Positions 1 to 6,578 of a stretch of DNA of 7,210 nt are shown here, piece after piece. This DNA comes from an uncultured Nocardiopsis sp. Lineage in GTDB: Bacteria; Actinomycetota; Actinomycetes; Streptosporangiales; Streptosporangiaceae. Each line of letters begins with the position of its first letter. The first letter of the stretch is position 1. A program made the translations under genes and the position numbers. A model generated the notes under the pieces. The model was not told the DNA's origin and searched no databases. It saw nothing but the letters and a program-made list of their open reading frames with translations. The stretch is taken from the NCBI GenBank assembly GCA_937957845.1, contig CALGOD010000530.1, positions 1 to 7,210 on the forward strand, written 5' to 3'.

Positions 1-66
1 CAGCCGAGCGAAGCCGCGCAACAGGGTGCCGACGCCACCGAGGAACTCACGAACAGGATTGGCCAC
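1..66 (-). CDS. N-terminal fragment of a possible EI24/CysZ-like membrane protein (partial, runs off window)
   Basis: A minus-strand frame opens with GTG at 66-64 and stays open to the window edge, giving 22 residues beginning (M)ANPVREFLGGVGTLLRGF. An in-frame TAG lies at 78-76 and no other ATG or GTG start is available, so the GTG is the best start. The pattern VRxFLxGxGxLxRGF resembles, from memory, the N-terminus of actinobacterial EI24-domain (CysZ-like) integral membrane proteins, in which this amphipathic stretch precedes the first membrane segment. No Shine-Dalgarno sequence precedes the GTG, but a -10-like TAGTGT sits 6 nt upstream, which would fit a leaderless transcript. It lies downstream of cydC on the same strand. 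The fragment is too short for a firm family call, and a chance open frame in GC-rich DNA is possible. Confidence 0.4.
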   Translation of the reverse strand, partial: MANPVREFLGGVGTLLRGFARL

Positions 67-72
67 GAGGGA

Positions 73-78
73 ACACTA
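73..78 (-). promoter_or_regulatory. Possible -10 element for a leaderless transcript of the gene at 66-1
   Basis: On the minus strand TAGTGT (TANNNT pattern) ends 6 nt before the GTG at 66-64. This is the distance expected if transcription begins at the start codon itself, a common arrangement in actinomycetes. I see no good -35 hexamer 16-19 nt further upstream, so the call is weak. It competes with the alternative that the gene is read through from cydC. Confidence 0.22.
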
Positions 79-114
79 AGGCATGTCGGGCGGGCGCACA
101 CACCCTGTCCCACG

Positions 115-197
115 GCGACCGGTTCCCGGCGAAACGTCCCACGAGAATCGCCCTCGCCGTCGGTCCGGGCTCGGGGCGGGACGTGGTTCCCGGTCGC
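115..197 (-). terminator. Imperfect long stem-loop downstream of cydC, candidate operon terminator
   Basis: Two sets of complementary arms nest in the gap after cydC. Positions 115-122 pair with 190-197 (8 bp, GCGACCGG with CCGGTCGC). Positions 131-140 pair with 178-184 and 187-189 (7 plus 3 bp around a 2-nt bulge). An unpaired 8-nt stretch at 123-130 and a 37-nt inner region remain. The structure begins 34 nt after the cydC TGA and has no U-tract, as is usual for actinomycete terminators. A smaller 6-bp hairpin (198-203 with 213-218) and a bulged 9-bp one over the stop codon (223-232 with 242-250) are also possible. Which of them, if any, ends the cyd transcript is not clear. Confidence 0.3.
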
Positions 198-231
198 ACC
201 GAGGTCGGCCCTCTCGGTCGGACGACGGTCC

Positions 232-2001
232 TCAACCCGTCAGGACGTCGCGGTACCACCCCTCCCGGTGGGACAGTTCCTCGTGGGTCCCCTCCTGGAG
301 CACCCGTCCGTCACGCACCACGTAGATACGGTCCACCCGGTCCAGGCCCGTCAGGTCGTGCGTGATCAACAGGGTGGAGAAGCCCTCGGCCGCGGCCAGT
401 AGATCCTCCACGACCGCGTCGCGGGTGCCGGGGTCCAGGTGGGCGGTCGGCTCGTCCAGCACGAGCACCCGCGGGGCCGCCAGCACGGCCCGGGCCAGCG
501 CCAGGCGCTGCACCATCCCACCGCTCAGCCCCAGACCGTGCGTACCCACCTGGGTGTCGAGTCCACGCGGCATCGCCGCCACCTCGTCGGCCAGGCGCAC
601 CCGTCGCAGGGCCTCCCACAGCTCGTCGTCCCGTGCCCCGGGCCGGGCCAGTCGCAGGTTCTCCCGCAGCGTCGACGCGAACACGTGCGGGTCCTGCGGT
701 ACGCCGGAGACCACGCCACGCACCTCGTCCGACGGGTACGCCGTGATGTCCTCCCCGCCGATCTCCACACGGCCCTCGTCCGGGTCACGGAACCGCAGCA
801 GCACCGAGGCCAGTGTGCTCTTGCCCGCACCGCTCGGGCCGATCACCGCCACGGTCCATCCGGCGGGGATCTCCAGGTCCACCCCGTCCAGCGCCCACGG
901 CTCCTCGGGCCCGTACCGTACCCGCAGGTCCCGTACACGGACCGTTCCGCCCTCGGCGTCCAAGCCCGTGCGGGTCGGCGGAGCGACCGCGGCGGGGGTG
1001 TCCAGGACCCCGAACAGACGGGCGCCAGCGGCCCGGATCGAGCCCAGCCTGGCCGCCACCGCGGGCAGCGGCGCGACGATCTCGAAGGCCGCCAACGTGG
1101 TCAGGACCAGTACGGCCAGGGAGACCGCGTCCAGGGCGCGGCCCTCCACCGCGGCCACCCCCAGGAACAGGGCCCCCCACACCGTCAGGCCGGTGATCAG
1201 CGCGCTCGCTCCGGCTCCCAGCCCCAGGAGCGTGGAGTCCCGGCGCGCCAACCTGGTCAGTTCGGCGTCGGCCGCGTCGACCCGCTCCACCTGTCGCTCC
1301 ATGGCGCCGTAGACCACCAGGTCGGGTGCACCGTGCAAGGTGTCCACCAGGGCCGTCGACAGTTCCCCGCGCGCCTTGGCCTGGCGTTCGCCCGGCGCCC
1401 GGCTCAGTGCGGCGGCGGCCAGGGGCACGGCGAGCCCGGCCAGCAGGAGTCCCGCGGCCAACAGAAGACCGCCCGGTACGTAGAGCACGGTCAGGAACAG
1501 GACCGTGGCCCCTCCGGTCACCACCGAGATCAGCGGAGGGGTGAGCCCGCGCACCAGGAGGTCGAGGGTGGCCTCGGTGTCGTTGACCAGCCGGGAGACC
1601 AGGTCTCCGGAGCGGAAACGGCCGAAGGGCTCGGTGGCGGCCAGGCGTTCGTAGACCCGTACCCGCACCTCGGCCAGTGTGCGGAACGCCGCGTCGTGGG
1701 TGACCAGCCGTTCCAGATAACGGGCCACACCCCGGCCGACCCCCAGTGCGCGCGTGGCGACCACGGCCACACCCAGGGCGGTGATCGGAGGATGGGCCGC
1801 CGCGGTGGCCAACATCCACGCGGCCAGGCCCAGCAGGGCCACACCCGCGCCCGTCGCCGCGGCTCCCAGAAGCACCCCCAGCGCGAACCGGCCACCGCGC
1901 GGCCACGCCAAGGAGATCATCCTCCACAGCGGATCGCGGCGACGCTCGCGTTCGGGAACCTGGAGAGGGTCGGTGGAAACGGTGGTGTCGGACCTTGTCA
2001 C
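232..2001 (-). CDS. cydC: CydC: ABC transporter subunit (membrane domain plus ATPase) for cytochrome bd assembly
   Basis: This 589-residue protein is one half of the CydDC heterodimeric exporter-type ABC transporter required to assemble cytochrome bd. Its substrate has been described as cysteine/glutathione and, in later work, haem. Actinomycetes use mycothiol, so glutathione is unlikely here. Residues about 35-310 form the six-helix membrane domain. Residues about 355-585 form the ATPase: Walker A GPSGAGKST at 388-396, Q-loop Gln436, signature LSGGM at 492-496, Walker B VLVLDEP at 512-518 and H-loop His548. The signature ends in Met instead of Gln. The C-terminal part after the H-loop (DRIYVVRDGRVLQEGTHEEL) is complete. 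The start is GTG at 2001-1999, overlapping the cydD stop by 4 nt (GTGA), with AAGGGGAG 6 nt upstream; this implies coupled translation. It is assigned CydC, not CydD, by its position and by its LSGG-type signature. Confidence 0.93.
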   Translation of the reverse strand: MTRSDTTVSTDPLQVPERERRRDPLWRMISLAWPRGGRFALGVLLGAAATGAGVALLGLAAWMLATAAAHPPITALGVAVVATRALGVGRGVARYLERLVTHDAAFRTLAEVRVRVYERLAATEPFGRFRSGDLVSRLVNDTEATLDLLVRGLTPPLISVVTGGATVLFLTVLYVPGGLLLAAGLLLAGLAVPLAAAALSRAPGERQAKARGELSTALVDTLHGAPDLVVYGAMERQVERVDAADAELTRLARRDSTLLGLGAGASALITGLTVWGALFLGVAAVEGRALDAVSLAVLVLTTLAAFEIVAPLPAVAARLGSIRAAGARLFGVLDTPAAVAPPTRTGLDAEGGTVRVRDLRVRYGPEEPWALDGVDLEIPAGWTVAVIGPSGAGKSTLASVLLRFRDPDEGRVEIGGEDITAYPSDEVRGVVSGVPQDPHVFASTLRENLRLARPGARDDELWEALRRVRLADEVAAMPRGLDTQVGTHGLGLSGGMVQRLALARAVLAAPRVLVLDEPTAHLDPGTRDAVVEDLLAAAEGFSTLLITHDLTGLDRVDRIYVVRDGRVLQEGTHEELSHREGWYRDVLTG

Positions 2002-3794
2002 GACGGGCTCCCCTTCCGGGTCGGCAGTGCGAGCGACGCGGTTCTCAAGGTGTCCCCGAAGGACTCGCGGGCCCAGCCGGTGTCATGGGCGACGATGATC
2101 CCGGTCCGCCCCACCAGGAGTCGGGCGACGGCGGTGCGGACCGCGGCGGCGTTCTCCGGGTCCAGGTGGGCGGTGGGTTCGTCCAGCAGGACGAGAGGTG
2201 CGTTCCGGCACATCGCCCGCGCCAGGGCGATCCGCTGCCGCTGTCCGGCCGAGAGCCGTGTACCGCGCTCGCCGAGCCGGGTGTGGTATCCCTCCGGAAG
2301 CGCGGAGACGAACGCGTCGGCCTCGGCCATCCGGGCCGCTTCGCGCACCCGTTCCATGGACGCCTCCGGTGCCCCCAACCGGATGTTGTCGGCCACGGAC
2401 ACGTCGAACAGATAGGGATGTTGGGGGACCCAGGCGAGGCCGAGCCGCCAGTCGTCGGCGGGGATCGCCTCCAGGGGCTCCCACCCTCCTCCCGGAGCAC
2501 GCACGCTGATCCTGCCCCGAGTGGGCTCGTTCAGACGCAGCAGCAGCGACAACAGGGTGGACTTGCCCGCGCCGCTGGGGCCGGTCAGCAGCACGTGCTC
2601 CCCGGCCCGGATCTCAAGGTCCACCCCGGCCAGGGCGGGGACGTCCCGTCCGGGATAGAGCATCTCCACACCCTCGAGGCGGATGTCACCACCGGTGGCG
2701 GGGGAGGGCCGTCCGGTGGGTGGGGGAGGGGGATCGCCGGCGCTCCGCCGCCCGTCGGTCACCGTGGGGTCCCCATCGTCGTCGGTCCCGGCGTCGCGAC
2801 GCACGGGGGCCTCACGCCCGCGCTCCAGTTCGGCGAACACCTGGTCGGCCGCCGCCACACCCTCCATGCTCGCGTGGAACCGGGCGCCCACCTCGCGCAG
2901 CGGCAGGTAGGCCTCGGGGGCCAGGATGAGCACCAGGAGCGCCGTCTGGTAGTCCATGTAGCCGCCCAGCAGGCGCAGTCCCACCTCGACCGCCACCAAC
3001 GCCACGGCCAGGGTCGCCAGCAGCTCCAAGGCGAACGCCGACAGGAAGGCGATCCGCAGCGTCCCCATCGTCGCCCTGCGGTGGTCGTCGCCCACCTCGC
3101 GCAGGATCGACGCCTGGGCCTTGGCCCGGCGGAACACAGCCAGGGTCGGCAACCCCTCCATGACGTCGAGGAAGTGGCCGCCCAGGCGGCTCAGCAGCCG
3201 CCACTGCCGTTCGGTGCGCTGTTGCGTGTGCATGCCGATCAGCGCCATGAAGATCGGGATCAACGGCAGCGTCACCAGGATGACGATCCCCGAGATCCAG
3301 TCGGCCCAGAACACCACGATCAGCACGGCGAGCGGCACGATCGCGGACAGGACCAGTTGGGGCAGATAGCGGGCGAAGTAGTCGTCGAGCGCGTCCAGAC
3401 CGCGGGTGGCCAGGGTGACGAGCTCGCCCGCCTTGGGCGACTCCTCCTCGGGGCCGGAGCCCGGTTCGGCCGTCCACACCTTGCCCGATCCGGTCACGTG
3501 CGCCACCAGACGGCGACGCAGTTGCGACTTGGTGCGCGCCGCGCTGTGCAGGGCGGAGGTCTCCTCCACGTAGGACAGCAGCGCCCGGGCCACGGCGACG
3601 ATCGCGACCGCGCCGACCACCCAGCCCAGAGTGTCCATCCCCTCGCCCCGCCAGGCACCGCTGATGGCGCGGGCGAGCAGCCAGGCCTGGAGCAGGATGA
3701 GCCCTGTGATGAGCACTCCGCCGGCCACGGAGACCGCCAGGTGTGTGCGGACCGCGCCGGCGGCGCGCACCAGGCGCGGGTCAAGGGGCTTCAT
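1998..3794 (-). CDS. cydD: CydD: ABC transporter subunit (membrane domain plus ATPase) for cytochrome bd assembly
   Basis: This 598-residue protein is the partner of CydC in the inner-membrane transporter needed to mature the bd oxidase. The membrane domain covers about residues 20-325; motifs such as LPLIPIFMALIG (176-187) and the GLPTLAVF stretch (214-221) are typical of CydD. A low-complexity acidic and proline-rich linker (about 331-369, with five consecutive prolines) leads to the ATPase. There, Walker A GPSGAGKST is at 405-413, Q-loop Gln458, signature LSAGQ at 514-518, Walker B LVLLDEP at 534-540 and H-loop His570. LSxGQ is usual for CydD. Only 28 residues follow His570, and the usual final element (D-R-I-x-x-L-x-x-G-x-I plus a helical tail) is not recognisable, so the C-terminus is short or diverged. 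The ATG at 3794 follows a GAGG 10 nt upstream, a rather distant ribosome site. Its stop overlaps the cydC start. Confidence 0.93.
   Translation of the reverse strand: MKPLDPRLVRAAGAVRTHLAVSVAGGVLITGLILLQAWLLARAISGAWRGEGMDTLGWVVGAVAIVAVARALLSYVEETSALHSAARTKSQLRRRLVAHVTGSGKVWTAEPGSGPEEESPKAGELVTLATRGLDALDDYFARYLPQLVLSAIVPLAVLIVVFWADWISGIVILVTLPLIPIFMALIGMHTQQRTERQWRLLSRLGGHFLDVMEGLPTLAVFRRAKAQASILREVGDDHRRATMGTLRIAFLSAFALELLATLAVALVAVEVGLRLLGGYMDYQTALLVLILAPEAYLPLREVGARFHASMEGVAAADQVFAELERGREAPVRRDAGTDDDGDPTVTDGRRSAGDPPPPPTGRPSPATGGDIRLEGVEMLYPGRDVPALAGVDLEIRAGEHVLLTGPSGAGKSTLLSLLLRLNEPTRGRISVRAPGGGWEPLEAIPADDWRLGLAWVPQHPYLFDVSVADNIRLGAPEASMERVREAARMAEADAFVSALPEGYHTRLGERGTRLSAGQRQRIALARAMCRNAPLVLLDEPTAHLDPENAAAVRTAVARLLVGRTGIIVAHDTGWARESFGDTLRTASLALPTRKGSPS
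2008..2015 (-). promoter_or_regulatory. Ribosome binding site fixing the GTG start of cydC
   Basis: AAGGGGAG lies inside the last codons of cydD, 6 nt before the GTG at 2001-1999. Together with the 4-nt GTGA overlap this supports the GTG as the real start and suggests translational coupling of cydD and cydC, which fits 1:1 production of the two transporter halves. Confidence 0.75.
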
Positions 3795-3902
3795 GGGAGT
3801 GGGACCTCACGACGTCGTCTCGGCCGGCTGCCGGAGCACCCGGAGCGGTTGGTGCCCGTACGGCGACGGGACCGGGAGCAGTGCGGTCGGGCCGCGTCCT
3901 AC

Positions 3903-3937
3903 GGGCGTGTTCGACGGGAGTTCCGTCGAACACGCCC
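3903..3937 (-). terminator. Perfect 15-bp hairpin between cydB and cydD (second of two)
   Basis: Positions 3903-3917 (GGGCGTGTTCGACGG) are the exact reverse complement of 3923-3937, with a 5-nt loop at 3918-3922. On the minus-strand transcript this stem lies 43 nt after the cydB stop and about 110 nt before the cydD start. No U-tract follows. It could be a partial terminator, an attenuator or an mRNA-stabilising 3' end for cydAB. A GATACT hexamer at 3943-3938, between the two hairpins, could be a weak -10 for cydDC, but no convincing -35 accompanies it. Confidence 0.6.
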
Positions 3938-3946
3938 AGTATCACG

Positions 3947-3978
3947 CGGCGCGGACGCCCGACCAGGCGTCCGCGCCG
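3947..3978 (-). terminator. Perfect 13-bp hairpin directly after the cydB stop codon (first of two)
   Basis: Positions 3947-3959 pair without mismatch with 3966-3978 around a 6-nt loop at 3960-3965. The stem begins 2 nt after the cydB TGA (3983-3981) and is almost entirely G-C. It is followed after 9 nt by the 15-bp hairpin at 3937-3903, so the two stems form a tandem pair. Without a U-tract it is best described as a candidate intra-operon terminator or stabiliser. Confidence 0.6.
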
Positions 3979-3980
3979 TC

Positions 3981-5048
3981 TCATGCGGCGGGTTCGGGAC
4001 GTCTGTGGTCCCCCTCCGACCGGGCGGGACCCTCCCTGGTCACGGTCTCCCCGGTCACGGTCTCTCCGGTCACCCTCCGCCGGAACACCCAGTAGCTCCA
4101 TCCCTGGTAGAGCAGGACCAGGGGCAGGAACACCACCGCCACCCAGGTCATCACGGTGAGCGTGTACTCGGCGGAGGAGGCGTTGGCGACGGTCAGTCCG
4201 AACGCGGGGTCGGTGGTCGAGGGCAGCACGTCGGGGAACAGCGAGGCGAACACCGCCGCGAACATCGCCAGGATGGTCACCGCCGTGCAGGTGAACGACC
4301 AGCCCTCGCGGTGTCGCCAGGCCGCCGCGACCCCACCCACCAGGGCCGCGGCGGCGATGAGGACGAGCGGAAGGGTCCGCGCCCCGCCTCCGTACGCGTA
4401 CTGCGTCCATGCCAGGAACAGCACGGTGGAGGGGACCGCGACGCACGCGGTCCACAGGGCGGCCCGGCGTGCGCGTACCCGCACCGGCCCGTCGGTCTTG
4501 AGGGTCAGGAAGATGGCCCCGTGCAGGGTGAACAGTGACAGCGTCGCCACCCCACCGAACAGGGCGTAGGGGGTGAACAGGTCCATGACCGAGGCGGTGA
4601 CGATGTGGTCGGCGTTCATGGCCACGCCCCGAAGGAGGTTGGCGAACACCACGCCCCACAGGAAGGCGGGCACGGTGCTGCCCACGAAGATCGCCATGTC
4701 CCAGCGGGCACGCCAGGTGGAGTCGTCCCGCTTGCCCCGGTACTCGAAGGCCACTCCGCGCAGGATGAGCGCGATGAGGATGAGGAACAGGGGAGCGTAG
4801 AACCCGCTGAGCGTGGAGGCGTACCAGGCGGGGAAGGCGGCGAACATGGCGCCGATCGCGGTGATCAGCCACACCTCGTTGGCGTCCCAGACCGGTCCGA
4901 TGGAGTTGATGGCGACCCGGCGGTCCACGGAGTCGCGCCGGCCCATGAACGGCATGAGCGTGCCGACCCCGAAGTCGAACCCCTCCAGGACGAAGTACCC
5001 GGTCCACAGGACCGCGATGGCGATGAACCAGATGACGGCCAGATCCAT
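3981..5048 (-). CDS. cydB: CydB: cytochrome bd quinol oxidase subunit II
   Basis: This 355-residue polytopic membrane protein is subunit II of cytochrome bd, the partner that pairs with haem-bearing CydA in the plasma membrane. Family marks are GFDFGVG at 23-29 (Asp25 matching the conserved Asp29 of the E. coli subunit), NSIGPVWDANEVW at 48-60 (Asp55 matching Asp58, linked to a proton channel), RGVAFEYRGK about 97-106, and the final helix ending in YQGWSYWVFRRR. Hydrophobic segments occur along the whole length, consistent with eight or nine helices. The ATG at 5048 follows cydA by 12 nt, with AGGAG 9 nt upstream. The cytoplasmic tail contains a repeated GETVT motif (encoded at 4036-4080) followed by a charged, Pro/Arg-rich end that looks disordered. 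No small CydX-like subunit follows. Confidence 0.96.
   Translation of the reverse strand: MDLAVIWFIAIAVLWTGYFVLEGFDFGVGTLMPFMGRRDSVDRRVAINSIGPVWDANEVWLITAIGAMFAAFPAWYASTLSGFYAPLFLILIALILRGVAFEYRGKRDDSTWRARWDMAIFVGSTVPAFLWGVVFANLLRGVAMNADHIVTASVMDLFTPYALFGGVATLSLFTLHGAIFLTLKTDGPVRVRARRAALWTACVAVPSTVLFLAWTQYAYGGGARTLPLVLIAAAALVGGVAAAWRHREGWSFTCTAVTILAMFAAVFASLFPDVLPSTTDPAFGLTVANASSAEYTLTVMTWVAVVFLPLVLLYQGWSYWVFRRRVTGETVTGETVTREGPARSEGDHRRPEPAA
4036..4080 (-). repeat. 15-bp tandem repeat inside the 3' end of cydB
   Basis: Units at 4036-4050 (CTGGTCACGGTCTCC on the plus strand), 4051-4065 (2 differences) and a degraded third at 4066-4080 follow each other without gaps. The unit is five codons long and encodes GETVT twice in the cytoplasmic tail of CydB after the last membrane helix. 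Because it is a multiple of three, copy-number change would not break the frame. Confidence 0.7.
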
Positions 5049-5057
5049 GGTCCTTGG

Positions 5058-5062
5058 CTCCT
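5058..5062 (-). promoter_or_regulatory. cydB ribosome binding site overlapping the cydA stop codon
   Basis: AGGAG shares its first two bases with the TAG stop of cydA (5063-5061) and ends 9 nt before the cydB ATG. This tight junction indicates that cydA and cydB are co-transcribed and probably translationally linked. Confidence 0.7.
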
Positions 5063-6506
5063 AGTAGCTGAAGTGCGGGATCTCGGACTCGTCCTCGTCC
5101 TTCTCCAGGTCGGGGACGAGGTGGGAGGGGCCGGCCTTGATGTACTTGAGCAGCAGCCCGACCTCGATGACGAAGAGCACTCCGTACACGGCGGTGAACC
5201 CGGCCAGGCTCATCGCGACGGTGTTGAGGCTGACGCCGGGGGAGACACTGGCCGCGGTGAGCAGCTCACCGTGCACGGTCCAGGGCTGACGGCCCATCTC
5301 GGTGAGGACCCAGCCGAAGATGTTGGCCGCCAGCGCCGCGGGCAGGGCGAGCATCGCCCCGTGGTAGAACCACCGGCCGGTCGGCATGCGCTCCTTGCCC
5401 CGGGTGAGGTAGAGGCCCAGCGCGGCGACCGCGATACCGAAGCCGCCGAGGCCCATCATCAGGCGGAAGGACCAGTACACGACGAACACGTTGGGGATGT
5501 AGTCCCCGGGGCCGTAGTACTCCTCATAGGCCTCCTGGAGGTTGTTCATCCCGTGCACCTGGCCGTCGAACTCGCCCGTGGCCAGGAAGCTGAGCACGTG
5601 GGGGACGGTGATGTCGACGGGGTTGTAACGCTCCTCGGTGTCGCCGACCGCCAGGGCGGAGAAGGCCGCGCCCTCCTCGGTGTCCCACAGGGCCTCCGCC
5701 GCGGCGAGCTTCATGGGTTCGTACTCGGCGGCGAGCTTGGCCTGGTGGTCACCGGAGAAGACCGTCAGCATGCCGGCGGCCAGGGTGAAGACCAGGCCGA
5801 CCTTGAGGGCTCCGCGGAACAGGGCGAAGTCGCGCTCGGGAGGGGTGACTCCGACCACGCCGGTGTCGTTGTGGTGGCTGTTGCGCCAGAGCTTGTAGGC
5901 GCTGACCGCGACCACGAACAGGCCTGCGGTGACGAAGGCGGCCGAGACGGTGTGCAGGTAGGTGGACCAGGCCTGGTCGTTGCTCAGGACCGCCCAGATG
6001 TCGGTGAGCTCGGCGCGACCGGTCTCCTCGTTGACCGTGTAGCCGACCGGGTGCCGCATCCAGGCGTTGGCGGCGAGGATGAAGTACGCCGAGAGGTTGG
6101 TGCCGATGGCCACCAGCCAGATGCAGGCCAGGTGCACGGCGCGGGGGAGGCGGTGCCAGCCGAAGATCCACAGGCCGATGAAGGTGGACTCCAGGAAGAA
6201 GGCGAGCAGGGCCTCCATCGCCAGCGGGGCGCCGAAGACGTCGCCGACGAAGCGGGAGTACTCGCTCCAGTTCATGCCGAACTGGAACTCCTGCACGATG
6301 CCCGTGACCACTCCCATGGCGAAGTTGATCAGGAACAGCTTGCCGAAGAACTGGGTGGCCTGGAGGTACTCGTGCCTGCCGGTGCGGTGCCAGAGGGTCT
6401 GGAGCACGGCCACGATGAAGGACAGCCCGATGGTCAGGGGCACGAAGAGGAAGTGGTAGATCGTGGTGACGCCGAACTGCCACCGCGCGAGTTCAAGGGC
6501 TTCCAT
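5061..6506 (-). CDS. cydA: CydA: cytochrome bd quinol oxidase subunit I
   Basis: This 481-residue membrane protein is the catalytic subunit of cytochrome bd, which oxidises quinol and reduces O2 to water with high oxygen affinity and no proton pumping. Visible residues match E. coli CydA: His18 (haem b595 ligand, His19), Glu98 and Glu106 in the GAPLAMEALLAFFLEST stretch (Glu99, Glu107), His185 and Met350 (haem b558 ligands, His186, Met393), Lys266 and Glu271 in MKLAAAEALW (quinol site Lys252, Glu257), and GRQPW at 405-409. The loop between Met265 and His303 lacks the insertion of the E. coli protein (522 residues), so this is the short Q-loop class. The tail is acidic and ends in IPHFSY. The ATG at 6506 has GAGAGG at 6517-6512. 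It heads the operon, 25 nt from a palindromic operator array. Confidence 0.97.
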   Translation of the reverse strand: MEALELARWQFGVTTIYHFLFVPLTIGLSFIVAVLQTLWHRTGRHEYLQATQFFGKLFLINFAMGVVTGIVQEFQFGMNWSEYSRFVGDVFGAPLAMEALLAFFLESTFIGLWIFGWHRLPRAVHLACIWLVAIGTNLSAYFILAANAWMRHPVGYTVNEETGRAELTDIWAVLSNDQAWSTYLHTVSAAFVTAGLFVVAVSAYKLWRNSHHNDTGVVGVTPPERDFALFRGALKVGLVFTLAAGMLTVFSGDHQAKLAAEYEPMKLAAAEALWDTEEGAAFSALAVGDTEERYNPVDITVPHVLSFLATGEFDGQVHGMNNLQEAYEEYYGPGDYIPNVFVVYWSFRLMMGLGGFGIAVAALGLYLTRGKERMPTGRWFYHGAMLALPAALAANIFGWVLTEMGRQPWTVHGELLTAASVSPGVSLNTVAMSLAGFTAVYGVLFVIEVGLLLKYIKAGPSHLVPDLEKDEDESEIPHFSY

Positions 6507-6511
6507 ACCCG

Positions 6512-6517
6512 CCTCTC
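6512..6517 (-). promoter_or_regulatory. cydA ribosome binding site
   Basis: GAGAGG lies 5 nt before the cydA ATG (6506-6504) and supports that start, which also gives an N-terminus (MEALELARWQFGVTTIYHF) typical of the family. Confidence 0.7.
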
Positions 6518-6531
6518 AAGGACCGACCGCC

Positions 6532-6576
6532 TGTAGTACTACACACTGTAGTGCTACGCCGTGTCGTACTAGCGGG
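6532..6576. promoter_or_regulatory. Array of three 12-bp palindromic units in 15-bp register, candidate operator of cydA
   Basis: On the plus strand the units are TGTAGTACTACA at 6532-6543 (a perfect palindrome), TGTAGTGCTACG at 6547-6558 and TGTCGTACTAGC at 6562-6573, each followed by three bases. The starts are exactly 15 bp apart. The junction of units 1 and 2 also reads TACTACA-CAC-TGTAGTG, an outward-facing pair of half-sites. The array lies 25-70 bp upstream of the cydA start, where a repressor or activator would meet the promoter or the first transcribed bases. The pattern is seen directly; the binding protein is unknown. Confidence 0.65.
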
Positions 6577-6578
6577 TA

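Noticed and set aside
439..2415. Long plus-strand open frame opposite cydC
   Set aside because: Same composition artefact; no family resemblance, and it crosses the cydC/cydD junction without respect for gene borders.
3809..3818. ACGACGTCGT palindrome just upstream of cydD
   Set aside because: A 10-bp palindrome made of CG/GTC elements is easily produced by chance in such GC-rich DNA and has no second copy nearby.
3795..3980. Small CydX/CydS-like accessory subunit after cydB
   Set aside because: The only minus-strand frame here (GTG at about 3946) has no ribosome site, is not hydrophobic, runs through the hairpin and into cydD, and is Pro/Arg/Ala-rich.
1995..4538. Very long plus-strand open frame (847 codons) opposite cydD and cydB
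   Set aside because: It is antisense to two well-recognised genes. Its product is rich in Gln, His, Arg and Gly with no motif, as expected from high third-position GC on the other strand.
4605..6536. Long plus-strand open frame opposite cydA and part of cydB
   Set aside because: Antisense shadow rich in Gly, Glu, His, Gln and Asp with no recognisable domain; cydA and cydB are unambiguous on the other strand.
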